From Datisca glomerata (Eukaryota; Streptophyta; Magnoliopsida; Cucurbitales; Datiscaceae): DNA of 64,000 bases. The stretch covers positions 62,001 through 126,000 of the forward strand of contig QANY01000103.1 in NCBI GenBank assembly GCA_003255025.1. Reading direction: 5' to 3'. The position numbers and the translations under genes are program-made. The notes beneath the pieces were generated by a model. It worked only from the letters and a program-made list of their open reading frames with translations. It ran no database searches and had not been told where the DNA came from. Within the stretch, counting starts at the first letter, position 1. Every line of letters starts with the position of its first letter. Of this stretch, positions 50,400 to 62,480 are shown one piece after another.

Positions 50400-53340
50400 G
50401 TTTAGTGATGAGTGGATCATGGACTTAGGATGCACCTACCACGTGTCCTAAGAAAGAACTCTTGACAAATCTAAAGCATGTAGATGGATGGAGGGTTTTA
50501 ATGGGCAACAATGTGTCATGTAAAGTGACAAGTATAGGTTATGTTTCTTTCAGGATCTTTGATGGCCAGATCAGAGTTTTAAGTGAAGTAAGGCTAGTTC
50601 CTGAATTAAAAATAAACTTGATATCTCTAAGCATACTTGATGATGCTGGATACAAATTTAAGGGTGAAGGAGGGGTACTCAAGGTCTTAAAGCGCATCAT
50701 GACAGTTATGAAGGGAATTAAACAAAATGAGCTATATAGCCTTGTGGGGAGCACAATCACTGGTTTAACTGCTAATGGAGCGTAAGTAACTCAGGATAAA
50801 ACCACTCAGTGGAACATGAGGCTGGGACATGTCAGTGAGAGATGACTCAAAGAGCTATGCAAGCATGGACTCTTATATAGTGATAACATAGGGAATCAGA
50901 AATTATGTGAACACTGCATACTAGGCAAGCAAACAAGGCTGAAGTTTGGCACTGGAACTTATACCTCAAAGGGAACACTTGATGTTCACTCAGATGTGTG
51001 GGGACCTGCTAGAGTCCCCTCTCATACAGGTAACATATACTTCGTAACTATTATTGATGATTACCCAAGAAAGGTATGACTGTATTTAATGAAAAATAAG
51101 AATGGAGCACTGTCAAATTCAAAGAATAGAAGTTTTTGGTTGAGAAGCAATCATGAAGGAAAGTAAAGAAGCTCATAACAGATAATGGACTTGAATATCT
51201 AAATGAGGATTTCGATTCTTTCTATAAGCATGAGGGAATTCAAAGACAAAAAATAGTTGTTGCCACTCCACAACAAAATGGATTGGCTAAAAGAATGAAC
51301 ATAACATTGTTAGAAAGGGTGAGATGCATGCTTTCTAATGCAAAATTGCCTAAATAATTCTAGATGAAGCTATAACAATAGCCTGCTATATGATTAACAA
51401 GTGTCCTTCTACTACCAAAGAGCTCAAGACTCATGAAGAGAAGTGGAAAGGCACACTAGCTTCTTATGAACACCTTAAGGTGTTTGGGTGTACTGCTTAT
51501 GCTCATTCAGGCAATGGGAAACTATAACCAAGTGCAATTAAGTGCATCTTCTTGGGATACCCAAAATGCACTTAAGTCTACAGACTATGGTATAAAGATA
51601 AAGGGTATTCAAAAACCATTATCAACATAGACGTAACATTCAAAAAAGATGAACTCCCAGGGTTACAATGTGTAGCTCAAGTTCTATCAATTTGGTCAAA
51701 ATAGGGAGAAATTTTAGTTTGAGTGGAGCCATCAATGGCACCTGAGAGATATGGTCATGCTGATGTGGTGGTATATGCTCTGTATACAACAATGGAGGAA
51801 TGTGAAACTGAACCTATGAACTATCACCAAGCTATGAAGAATGAAGACTCAGCGATGTGGAAAAGTGTCATGGAAGAGGAGATGGACTTTGTCTACAAGA
51901 ATCACACTTGGATACTTGTAAAGAAACCAAAAAATCAAATATATGGTTGGGTGTAGATGGATTTATATGAAGAAACAAGGTACAACTAAAATTGAGATCA
52001 ATCATAAGGAAAGATTAGTTGCCAAGAGCTTCACTTAGAGGGAAGGGGTTGACTACAATGAGGTTTTTTTACATGTTGTATGACACACCTCAATTAGGAT
52101 AATATTGTCTCTAGTTGCAGCTTTTCAGATGAAAGTTGAGCATATGGACGTCAAAATAACTTTTCTTCATGATGAGCTTGAAGAGACAATATATATGAGC
52201 CAACACGATGGTTTCAAAGTACCAGGTAAGGAGAAACATGTATGTTTACTCAATAAACTACTATATGGACTTAAACAATCTCCAAGACAGTGGTATAAGA
52301 GGTTTGGCACCTTTACCACTAGAAATGGTTTTCACATAGTCTCTTATGACAATTGTGTTTACTTCAAAGGTTCATATCACAAAGATAATGTCTATCTATT
52401 AATGTATGTTGATGATATGTTACTCGCTAGCAAATTCCTTGGAGATAGATCATTTGAAGAGGTTTCTTGCATCTGAAATTGACATGAAACACCTTGGTAA
52501 GGCACAGAAAATCCTAGGGATAGACATTCACAGAAATCAAAGGTCTGGTGTGCTGTTCCTATTAGAAAATGGGTGTCTAGAAAGGGTGATCAACAGGTCT
52601 GGCATGATAGATGCTAAACCAATGGCTGTTCCATTAGCTTCTTATTTTAAGCTTTCTGCTGCTATATGTACAAAGGAAAAATATGAGAAGAAAAAGATGA
52701 GTAAGGTACCTCATGCAAGAGTTGTGGGCAGTGTTATGCATGTTATGGTGTGCAAAAGACCTGATATTACTCATCCAGTAAGTGTTGTAACCAGGTACAT
52801 GGCTAACCCAGGGAAACCATATTGGGAAGCACTAAAGTGGTTACTAAGATACCTGAAAGGGTCTATTGAGGTTGGTTTACAGTACAACAGATTATAAGGG
52901 AATAAGCTTCAAATCACAGGCTATGTAGATGTTGACTGTGCTGGTGACTTAGATAAGAGAATGTCAAGTATAGGTTACATTTTCACCTTAGAAGGAGGTT
53001 GCATTAGTTGGAAATCAAAACTCTAGTCAATTGTATCCCTGTCAACTACTTCGTCTTAGTATATTGCTCTAACTGACTGTATTAAAGAAGCTATTTGGGT
53101 GAATAGAATGCTCACAGAATTGGGTAGTCCTCTAAGTGTACCAAGTTGCTTCTATGACAGTCAAAATGCAATACACCTCTCCAAGAATCTAGTTCACCAT
53201 GAAATGAAAAAGCACATAGGTGTCAGGTTTCATTTAGTTAGAGATGTGATCTCTAATGGAACTGTGAGGCTAGAGAAAGTTTCGACAGTAGATAATGCTA
53301 CAGATATGGTTACAAAGGTAGTACATGTCATTAAGTTCAC
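50400..53340 (+). pseudogene. Copia pol remnant: protease, integrase, RT, RNase H
   Basis: Protease reads WIMDLGCTYHVS (normally D-S-G; Ser is Leu). Then VTSIGYVSFRIFDG and VRLVPELKINLISLSILDDA (50520-50650), H2C2 part with MRLGHVSER and CEHCILGKQTRLKFG, integrase DVWGPARVPSHTG and ITDNGLEYL near 51180. RT from 51820 has YHQAMKNEDSAMWKSVMEEE, VEHMDVKITFLHDELEETIY, LLNKLLYGLKQSPRQWYKRF and LMYVDDMLLAS (active site Y-V-D-D intact, about 52402-52430), then the RNase H start YVDVDCAGDLDKRMSSIGYI and SQNAIHLSKNLVHHEMKKHI. Two long open pieces (52105-52476, 52406-52897) overlap in different frames, marking a frameshift near 52430. Confidence 0.85.
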
Positions 53341-53448
53341 TCACTGCATGAACTTAGTGTATGTAACTTGCAACATGAACTAAGATGAAATTGTTGAGCT
53401 AATGGAAGAGAGATGAACATCTAGTGCTACTAGATTGAGGCGGAGAAT

Positions 53449-53645
53449 TGTGAGATTAATGACTCTACAACATAAGGAGTGATGTGGCATACATGCTTAG
53501 TTGCTTTTTTTTGTTTCCCTATCTACGTGATATCTGCATGCATGGTCTGCATATAATTTTTCTATTCGTTTTTTCCTGCTACTTTGTTAGTTTTGCCAAC
53601 TATGCAAAGTTAGTTAGGAAGGAATCTGATTGGCTTAGCTAAGGA
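53449..53645 (+). repeat. 3' LTR (partial) of the second Copia element
   Basis: Matches the first 190 bp or so of the 5' LTR. Beyond about 53645 the two sequences diverge apart from a short TTTTATTCTCACA end near 53731-53744, so most of the 3' LTR is deleted or replaced. Confidence 0.65.
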
Positions 53646-53744
53646 TTAACCGAAAGTCAAGTAAATATTTATATAAAGCTTTTTAGTGGTGCTTACACAT
53701 AGTGTTGAAATTGTGATCACTAAAATATCACTTTTATTCTCACA

Positions 53745-54730
53745 TCTCCCACATTCCATTCCTTCTTTTAAACTTAAATTATAAGTTCTATTGATTAATA
53801 TTATCCTACTTTGAACTCCTCATGTTATTATATCTAACTTGAGCTTTACATCTAAAATATGACAAAATTTACTTGAATAATTCAAATAGTTATAATATGT
53901 TTCGGTCAAAACTATAATATTACACGTGTTGGTCCTTCGTCTTCGATGTGTTGATCCTTCTGACTAAATGGGTCTATGGTAGTTACGTTGTATTCTTCCT
54001 CCTGGTTAGAGTTCCTTTTGACCTCTACATTTACAAAATACAGACAAGGAACCTTGTAGACGGGGGGTGGTCCCCTTCTAAGGGCCTCCGATGCCTAAGT
54101 CAGTAGGTAGTCGATATCTTGACATAATTTATGTATGGGATATTAGACCTACCTCTTTAGGCAATTTGTTGATGTATATTTATGCCTTAATCCTTAGGGG
54201 AGGGGGGCATGTCGAGGAAGCATCTTGGAGGCGTGTTGGAGAAGCTTCATGAAACACGAAGCATGTTCCCACTGTCATCGATTGGATGGAAAGGAGGCGA
54301 CCTTTAATATAAATCTAACGGATATTAAATGTCGGTGTGCCTCTGAGGTGACCAAACAGATGCTATCCCATCATTTTTCCTCGATAATTGGAGTCGTTGG
54401 GTGCTACTTTCGGTGGAAAATGAGGACCATTCACTCACAGTTATCCGAGTTCTCTTTGCGTACCTTATTCTTGCTCTTATATGAGCTCGGATTTGTGTAA
54501 CCTGAGTTCCCTCTAGACCGCCAGGTGAGGTTGGTTCTTCTCTTCTGAAACTTGACTATCGTGACGAAAATCTTAATGTGGCATAACACGCGTCGTTCCG
54601 TCATCGGGAGTTGAGAAAACACCCATAACATAATATATTACTTTAACCATTCAAACGACCATATTGGATTTTGTTGAAAATGTTAGCAGTTACTTGTTGG
54701 TTAAAGTAAAGTGTTATAACTAAATGTAAC
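53745..54730. other. Spacer with an LTR-like sequence motif, no gene
   Basis: A stretch near 54030-54110 (ACCTTGTAGACGGGG, then GGGCCTCCGATGCCTAAGTC) resembles a motif often seen in eudicot LTR sequences. A 91-codon frame at 54225-54500 is not recognised. I could not find a partner LTR in the window. Confidence 0.35.
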
Positions 54731-55507
54731 GTTTGATCCTAGTCAATGTGACAATTTTGGTGATAACAAATAGTACATGGACTAATATTTTCTTCAAATC
54801 TGTAGGCTCTAAACAAAGTGAAAATAATATCTTAAACACTTCCTTATTAGTATTTCTTGACAAAGAATAAAGGATAAATGAACCACACAACGTATTGTGA
54901 AGACCATGAAGTTAAACAAGCTCAAAATGGGTTAAATCAAAGTTGTCTAAACTAAGCTTGCTACAAGAAAGCTAGAATCATGTCGAACCGCTCATGATCG
55001 AGAATTTTATAGAGCTGACCTGACCAAATTATGTAAAAATGTCAAAGCCTAGTTCATCTTTTGTTCCACATCTAAACCGACTCAATTTTGGCGTACCGTG
55101 TCTTCACATTAAGCACACCCCCAAACTGTTCGATTAGTGAGCTCACGACCTTCGAACCGGTTGACTAATCAAGGAAAGAATCTTTCTTTGATTAGGACCA
55201 GTCCACCAATTGGCCAATTAAGGAAAGACTATGGTTTACCGGTTGGACAAATTGGTCCACCGGTTTGTCACCTCCTCCATACCATGAATACCCTATTCGA
55301 CTCCTCATTTCAATACACCTCTCTGAAAAAAAAATTGTAAGGTATTTCTATTTTTTGAGAGGCCTGTATTTTGTGCATTAATATGGGAGAATGAATTTTG
55401 TGAGCAAAAATTTGAAAGACCCACTCTTTAAAAGAGTGAAAGTTTTTGTAAGAGATCAAGATTCTTGATCGTGTTTCATTATTAAGGTTTGACTGACAGC
55501 ATAAACA
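54731..55507 (+). repeat. 5' LTR of second SIRE-like element, first part
   Basis: Begins GTTTGATCC near 54731 and runs collinear with 60354-61080, including an ACCGGTT-rich segment with inverted copies of AACCGGT/ACCGGTT (55150-55270). It stops at AAACA (55507), where the solo LTR begins. Confidence 0.75.
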
Positions 55508-57431
55508 AGTAACAACTCAAAAATTTAGCCAAAATTTATTTCAATAATTTATGTAAAATAAACTCACGGAAGCTCGGTCAAATATATATATATATATATT
55601 TTGTTTTTCTTAAACAAATCAGAGTGAATTAATACTTAAAATGAAGTCTGATTTATACACAAAATTCAAAACGTCAAATAACTATAGACTACTGAGTCAT
55701 AATTGTCTATCGAAAGAATATAAATAAAATTAAGTAAAATTTAACAAAATAAAATAAAACTTTTTTGTTTTTCCAAAACGACGACTTTGACTTAGTCTCG
55801 TGCCAAAGAGTTTAGACTTCATTCGAAACGAATCCATCTTCCTCATCTGAAAAATCTTATATATATATATATATATATAAAGTTGGGTATGGATACTTGA
55901 AATTATGTCAAGTGCCGTACTCAACTTAGTGAGATTCTTTCTTTAAACACTCTATTATCACCAATTGATATTATATGTATACATGTTACCATTTATTATA
56001 CTAATACACTAATTAGTTTTATTGACTAATAACTTTTAATTTATATTAGCAATGGACTGGTATTATAATTACTTAGTACACTTAAATGATTGAACTGATA
56101 TTCCATATAGATAAACTTTTTTATGTATAAACTTCAATATAGTACAATTACAAAAATGTTGGACCTACATTTATATTAATTTATTATATTTAGCAATTTT
56201 TTATACAAGTTTTATATATGAATGTTTAATTATATTATAAACTTACAATGTATAACCCAGAAAATCTATAAGGCCTACAAAATATTATAGTATTTGATTA
56301 TAGTATTTGTGAAGCTAAACCGTATAATCCAAAATGGAAATATATTATATACTACCTTATTAACAAAACTTATAATTTCTTATGTAACTTATGATTTGCA
56401 TAACATAACTACTAAAAAGAAACACCAATTGTTGAAACTTTTCACATCCTTTTTGTTTCAAGTAACTAATTAATTACATAATGAAAACAATTTAATCACG
56501 TAATCAATAAGTATATAATAACTTTATGATTATTGAAACTCATGGGAAAAACTAAACGTTTTAGTCGTTTTAGATTCTATGATGTACATATTGTATAATA
56601 AATAAGCATTTTGATATGTACTTACATTATACGTATTTTGAATAAAAAATTAAGTTATTGAAGGTCAATAAATATTTTAATAATTATTAAATTCACAAGT
56701 AACAGGTTAATCAAACTCAACAAAAATACTAATAAGATGTACACTCTAGGATATGCAAAAAAATTTATTAATTGTGTTAAATAGTTAATGAATTTTTATA
56801 ACTATAATAGATAATTTCTCACCGGAAATAAATCTGCTAATTAAACTTAATAACTTATGAGAATTTAAAAGAAATGTTAAATGAAACTCAAAAGCCAATG
56901 AAAAGTTTTTGTTAAATAAAAAGTATACAATGGCTAGACCAAATAAAATTAGCAACATTAGGAAACAGAGAGAAGCTATGTTGATCCTAGTTTCCTCATT
57001 TTTTCTGAAACTTCAATATCAGGTATCATTCACTACAAGAACACTCTGAATTTTTAAATAGTGTTCTATCTATAATTGTTGATTAATATTTCAGATTTTG
57101 TTATTATATTTTTGAAGTCATGTTAACTGATTTTCAATTGCTCCATCAATGTCCATTGTCAATTTAGTTTTTTTTATTTGTCTAGATTGCAATATGCTCC
57201 ATCTCATCATAGCGGAAATTGCAAACCAAAAGAACCAGTGATTTATTTTATCATTTAGACTATGCCCTAAAAACTTCCATATATGTACATGTTGTAAATT
57301 GTTTTATGTCAACTTCATTCATATGCATTAACAAATAAATTCGTATAACTCATTTCTCTATAAGAATATTATGTGATTGTGATGAACACTTACATTATAT
57401 TTTAAGCTTTTGATATTTTAAATTGATAGAT

Positions 57432-57466
57432 TTCTATAACCCGTGCAATGCACGGGCGTTTTATTT
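57432..57466. other. CCCGTGC-GCACGGG hairpin, possible Helitron end
   Basis: TCTATAACCCGTGCAATGCA followed by CGGGCG forms a 7-bp perfect stem (CCCGTGC with GCACGGG, loop AAT) at 57440-57456. GC-rich palindromes of this type near a 5' TC are seen in many plant Helitrons. No matching CTRR end was located. Confidence 0.35.
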
Positions 57467-57708
57467 GTTTTAAAATAAAAATAAAGTGAGTATAAAAATA
57501 TACTCAGTAAGTAAAATCATACATACATAACTTCACACAAAAGTAATCATATATATAGCATGTCATTTTATCTTTATAGAGTTTTACTTACACAACTTAT
57601 CATTCATAAAGAGCGTTCATAACTTTTCTTATAGAGACGTTGGACAACTTACACAACAAAAAAATATTGTATGTCGTTAGAGTCACGTACTCACCAACTC
57701 TGTTTGAA

Positions 57709-57765
57709 TGCCTTGTCTTTCGGGAAAGGTTTATCTGATTCCTCGTCCTTCGGGAGAGGATCTGC
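57709..57765. repeat. Short direct repeat CTTTCGGGAAAGG / CCTTCGGGAGAGG
   Basis: Two related copies at about 57716 and 57748, separated by GTTTATCTGATTCCTCGT-like sequence. On the minus strand it is part of the LTR-like region. Confidence 0.6.
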
Positions 57766-58028
57766 AAATGTGTTCTAGTTAGTATAGTGGGAAAGCATGC
57801 ATCATACATAATGAAATTAGGCGTGGGAGAAAAAATGATCAAAATGCCCTTATGCTTATGAGAGCATTTTTATTTAGAAAGTCACAAAGGTATCCTCAAA
57901 TATCGATATATAATATATTATGTAGAATATGCCGCATCAATAAAAAATAAGGGTTAAAGTTATAACCCAAGACTCGAAAAAGTTTGCTCCCATCCCGATC
58001 ACCCATACAGTAGGGGTTTTACAAAACT

Positions 58029-58457
58029 AATATGATTTGTAAAGGTATACTCTTCACCCTAAGAAGATCATGAGGAAAAAAACTTCAAGGGGGATCTTTG
58101 AAGTATGGATGTGAGGATAGATTTTTCAAAACTATGTAAAAACATCGTATGTTGAATCTATCTTCCCAACTCCCTTTCATTTACGTGTACCTTAATGTTC
58201 ATATTCAATTCTTCATACGTTTTATATTCGCACTTTAATTTCCCGTATTATTTATTTAATTCTTAATTCTTAATTAATTGAGTATCATTCTTGATTTCTT
58301 AATTGCTACTTGAGTTAGTTTATTTAAATTACGTGTTTATTATATCATTTCTTGATTGATATAGTTTACCAATCCATTTTCCAAGCAATTTAATTTAAAG
58401 TTCAACTTCTTTTTTTAATGTTTTTCTTTATGAAAGAAATTTCATATCGGTCTTACA
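58029..58457 (+). repeat. 5' LTR of second SIRE-like element, second part
   Basis: Collinear with 61080-61470: ATATGATTTGTAAA, AAGAAGATCATGAGG, GGATGTGAGGATAGATTTTT, then a CGCACTTTAATTTCC-type tail ending CGGTCTTACA. The primer-binding site ATCGGTATCACAG follows directly. Confidence 0.8.
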
Positions 58458-59310
58458 ATCGGTATCACAGTTTAATGCTCAGTTTCTAAGGCTTAATTGT
58501 TATGAGCGATGGTATCAAAATTTTGATTTTTCAACAAAGACAACTGATTTTAAAAAAATCTCCATCTTTGATGGAGTAGATTTTAATTTTTGAAAAATTA
58601 TATTGGAATTTTATATTCAATCTCTTTTAGGTTATTTGATGTTATAAAAAATGGTCCTTACGTGCCTAAATAATGATATTTGACCAAAAAGATGAAATAA
58701 AATTATCTTTAAGTGCTAAAGCCATTAAAAGAATATAATGTGTCTTAAGTGTGAATTTGATCATACGTTGCATGTGTGAATCTGTAAAAGATATCTGACA
58801 CATTAGAAATCACACATGAATGCATAAATAAAGTTAAAGACTCAAAAATTGATATTCTTATGCATGCGTATGAACCTTTTGAAATGAATGAAATTGAAAG
58901 GACTAATGATATGTTTGAATGCTTTAGTAGCATTTTAATTCTCTCAAAACTCTTGGTAAGACTTTTACTAATAGCGAATAGATGATCAAAAGTAAAGATC
59001 TTAAGATGCTTTCACTTGAAAACATCATATGATCATTAATAACCCATAAAATAGGTGCATGTAAGAGGAAGTGGATTATATAAAAGGTGAAAATCTATTA
59101 TTTAAAATCATGATTATTGAAAGTGAAAGTGAAGAAGAAGACGAAGATCTAATCTACTTTACAAAGAAGTTTCGATAGTTGTTCAAGAAAAGAGGAAGCA
59201 CTAGAAAAAGAAATCCAAGAAAAGAGAATTTCGATTGACCAGAACATGAAATATAAATCTGTACAAAATAGCACATGTAAACAAGGCTAGTAAGCCTTAT
59301 TTTCATTATA
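58458..59310 (+). pseudogene. SIRE-like Copia gag remnant
   Basis: Broken frames include TLEITHEC-like sequence near 58795, KVKDSKIDILMHAYEPFEMN (58830-58890), DMFECFSSILIL and LGKTFTNSE (58950-58977), the same gag blocks as in the element at 9595-9780. An acidic ESESEEEDEDL-type stretch follows near 59120. The sequence is cut at about 59312 by the hAT-like repeat. Confidence 0.65.
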
Positions 59311-59313
59311 ATA

Positions 59314-60162
59314 AAGGGTGTGTACCTGACTCGAGAAACTCATCACATCACATGAAACCATCCCGAACCGAGCGAGATGGGATGAGACGAGATAAAATTA
59401 TTATGTCCAAAGTGAGACGGGATGAGATACGAGATAAAAGCGAAAATCCCGAATATTCTCATTCCATTTTGAACAAGTCGTTTTAGCGGTATAATCATAG
59501 TAACCCTTCTCTTTTCAGCTCGTGAGCCCATTAATATAATCAATACCAACCCATTTTTCTTCTCCCCTTTTCCCTTCACTTAAGCCATTAATAATTAATA
59601 CAACCAATTTTCCCTTCCGTTTAAGACATTTGCCATTAAGAACTCCCTCTCTCTTCGACGACGACTAAGACAGACAAAGGCTATAACGACGATGACTCAG
59701 ACAATAAAGATGATGCAATGACTCAGAAGATGAAAAAGATGTTGACGGCAATTAGTTTGTGATGACTCAGATTAATCAGACAGCAAAAATAAATATTAAT
59801 ATAGGATTAGTTTGTGTTATGATTTGATGAGTGATTTGAAAATCTCTAAGTTAGTTTCTAGTTTATGGATTTGGGGTTAGTAATTGTATTATGATTTCTA
59901 ATTTATGAAGTGATGTTAAAAAACTTTTTAGATATTATTTCTGGTTTTTATTTTTGTTTCTTGGTCTTTTGATTTTCTTTCTTCCAGACTGTTCATCCTA
60001 TCCCAAATGACGGGACGAACCATCCCGTCCCGTGCGGGATTCTTCCTTCCTATGGGACATGATGAGACAAGAAATTTCTTGTCTCGTTTCATTTAGGATG
60101 GGATAAAACAACTCTAAAACACTCGTCTTGTACCGTCTTATGCACATACCTAATAAATAATA
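59314..60162. mobile_element. Possible hAT-like non-autonomous element rich in GGGAYGGGA
   Basis: The left end AAGGGTGTGTACCTGAC and the reverse complement of the right end TAGGTATGTGCATAAGAC are similar and resemble hAT termini (CAGGGGTGTGCA). Both ends carry ACCATCCCG/CGGGATGG-type and GATGAGAC motifs (59355-59455; 60000-60110), partly inverted. No 8-bp duplication could be confirmed and no transposase is present. Confidence 0.45.
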
Positions 60163-60353
60163 TTTATTTTAGAGGAATCATGTTAAAAATCATAAGATTG
60201 AGGGTAAGTATCCATTTTTAAAATTTCCAAATTGTTTAATATTTTTAAAAATGCATGCATTCCATACGTTTAGAGGAAGTTCTTAATTACTCATATTTAA
60301 TTATGATGTTTTTCTTCAAACAAATTGTATGTTATATTCACAAATGCGAAGAT

Positions 60354-61470
60354 TGTTGATATGATAAATGTGACAAATTTGATGACAAGAAATAATATAA
60401 GGACTGATATTTGTTCAAGTGATATGTTCTAAATAAAGTGAAAAATAGTCGAAACACTTTATTGTAAGTGTATATGGAAACATATTGTCAAAAGAACAAA
60501 ATATATAAAACAAAGTTGAAATGGTTAAATCAAAGCTGTCAGAACTCGACATGTCAAAAGGATTCTATAACCAGACCAAACCGCTCATTAACAATACCGT
60601 ATCAGACCAAAAGAGACTGAATTAGTAAAAATGTTAAGACTCGGTTCATCTCCAGTTCACCATCTTAATCGGCTCAAATTTAGAAGATTCTGATCATCAC
60701 AGCCAGCCCATGGATTCCTCAAACCGGTCAACCAGTGAGCTCTCAATTGACCAATCAAGGAAAGAATCTTTCCATGATTGGAACCGGTCCACACGTACCA
60801 ATCCACTGGTTTGTGCACCTCTTCCACACATATAAATACTCCGTTAAGCTCCCCATTTCAACACACCTCTCTGACAAAAAATTATAAGGTTTGCCAATTT
60901 TTTATAGGCTTGTATTTTTAGTGTTGATGTACGAGGATTCTTAGAGAGAAGTTAAAAGATATTGTGAGTAAAATATTGAGAGATCTACTTTTTTAAAGAA
61001 GGAAGAGATTTTGTAAGATATCAAAATCATGACCGTGCATTATTTTCAATGTTTTATTGGCACAATAAACCAATATGGTTTGTAAAATTCTGGTCTTTCA
61101 CCTGCAAGAAAATCATGAGGGAAATTTTTTCAAGAGATGATCCTTGAATCATAGATGTAGGGATAAATTTTTCTAAACCACGTAAAAATATCGCGTCTTG
61201 AATCTCTCTTCTTTACTCTATGTTATTTATGTGCACTTTATATTTTCATATTTAATTTCTTGTACGTTTAATTTTTACACTTCAATTTTCACATTATTTA
61301 TTCAATTCTCTACATGTACTCAATCATGTATCATTTCTTGATCTTCAGTTACTACACGTGTTTATAATATCATTGTTTGATTGCTTTACTTTTTTGTTTA
61401 TTTTCTTTCACGCAATTTATGTTTCGACTTCAATTTCTTCCTTATAAAAAGGTATCATACCGGTCCTACA
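60354..61470 (+). repeat. 3' LTR of second SIRE-like element
   Basis: Begins TGTTGATATG after the purine-rich GCGAAGAT and ends CGGTCCTACA. Contains an ATATAAATACTCC TATA-type stretch at about 60830. 1117 bp without insertion, so it serves as the template for reading the interrupted 5' LTR. Confidence 0.8.
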
Positions 61471-62160
61471 CATGTGACTTAGATTTTGCTATTAGAAAAT
61501 GTCAACAATTACTAAAAGTAGTTACAATATACTACTTAGATTTTGTTATAATGAATTTAACCATTTTAAAATAATGATAACCCAAGAAATGAAAGAATAA
61601 AAAAAATAATAAAGAAGTGTTGGTTTCATTAGGAATATAAGAAAACGTCAATTTTAAGTTTGATTTGACTAGGGTCTTGGGTGTTGGAAAATGGGGTGTT
61701 GAGATTGTAAAAATATTGTGGGTCCGGGTTATAGAATTCAAATTTAAAAAAATAGTATATTTATTTGAAACACTTTATGAAAGAATGTAGTTTTATAAAT
61801 CAGCCTTTGAATTTCTTCTAATATTCTACCCTTTATATCTGGTACCAACCACACAACAAACACGACTGTACATTTTTCGGCAAATTAAATGTGGTGATTC
61901 AATTTGTATCTTTTTTCAGGGAAAATATATACATGGCCACTATATTTTATACCAAGTTTTAATTTAGCCATTGTAATTAAAAAAATCTAAACATTATTAC
62001 ATTTTTTAATGCGATCATTCCAACAGTCATTGTTAGTATTTTCAACATGTCAGCTAACGTGACATGACATTTATACACGTGACATGCATGTCAACGAAAT
62101 AGTGAGGCCCACATATTAGTTCAAAAGTATCAAAAAATCACTTACAAGTGCTCATTCTTA
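61471..62160. other. AT-rich spacer without recognised feature
   Basis: Short frames only. TGACATGACATTTA and ACGTGACATGCATGTCA near 62050-62095 form small direct and inverted repeats around ACATG. Confidence 0.4.
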
Positions 62161-62199
62161 AGAGAGATTTGATGGACTAGGAATTCTCCTCAAATGGAT

Positions 62200-62480
62200 T
62201 TCTTCGTTCTCATCTTATTATATCATTGTTACCTAAGAAGGTGAGGCACCACCACATGCATTGATCATTTTCACATTCACGTGTTATGGAAAAGGTTGCT
62301 CCTCAACAAGAGCTTCATCATTTATAATGATTTCTCATTTCTTTAGTTTCTCATAAACGATTCTTCTTAAAGTCTTGAAGTCTTTGGTTAAGTGACAAAG
62401 ATAGGCGGTGAGAGTGGCAATAATTAGAAACTATCTCTCTTCCTTGTGGGAAGTGGATCACCTTAGGGGTATTTATCTTC
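62200..62480 (-). pseudogene. Weak trace of Gypsy gag (C/H block)
   Basis: The minus strand gives KYPKVIHFPQGREIVSNYC, then in shifted frames CHLTKDFKTLRRIVYEKLKK and INDEALVEEQ. This resembles the Y-C-x-F-H-x(3)-G-H-x-T-x-D-C-x-x-L-K block of Tat/Ogre-type gag. Several frameshifts; low certainty. Confidence 0.35.

Larger units (their letters stand above)
48961..53645 (+). mobile_element. Ty1/Copia element (Tork/Ivana-like), dead
   Basis: Layout: 5' LTR 48961-49524, gag 49600-50345, protease near 50415-50460, integrase 50800-51560, RT 51720-52870, RNase H 52915-53340, polypurine-like tract AGATTGAGGCGGAGAAT at 53432-53448 and a 3' LTR that can be aligned only to about 53645. Numerous stops break the single long frame. 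The flanks do not give a convincing 5-bp duplication. Confidence 0.85.
55508..58023 (-). mobile_element. Gypsy-type solo LTR, minus orientation
   Basis: Read on the minus strand the block begins TGTAAAACCCCTACTG (58023 down) and ends GAGTTGTTAC plus one base (55508), similar to the TGTAA...TTACA ends of Tekay-type LTRs. The flanks AAACA (55503-55507) and AAACT (58024-58028) look like a 5-bp duplication with one change, and cutting it out restores a continuous SIRE LTR. The 57700-58020 part has LTR-like features (AAGGGCATTTTGATCATTTT on the minus strand). It is extremely AT-rich between 55900 and 57430 and holds (AT)n runs at 55860-55880. Confidence 0.6.
54731..61470 (+). mobile_element. Second SIRE-like Copia relic, nested insertions inside
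   Basis: The 5' LTR is 54731-55507 plus 58029-58457; the 3' LTR is 60354-61470. Both share CAATCAAGGAAAGAATCTTT, CAACACACCTCTCTGA-type stretches and the SIRE motif near the 3' end (ATCATGAGG, GATGTRGGGATA, CCACGTAAAAATATCGC). A primer-binding site follows 58457, then only a gag piece. Nearly all of pol is gone. A Gypsy-type solo LTR sits in the 5' LTR and a hAT-like repeat in the body. No target duplication was found. Confidence 0.75.
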
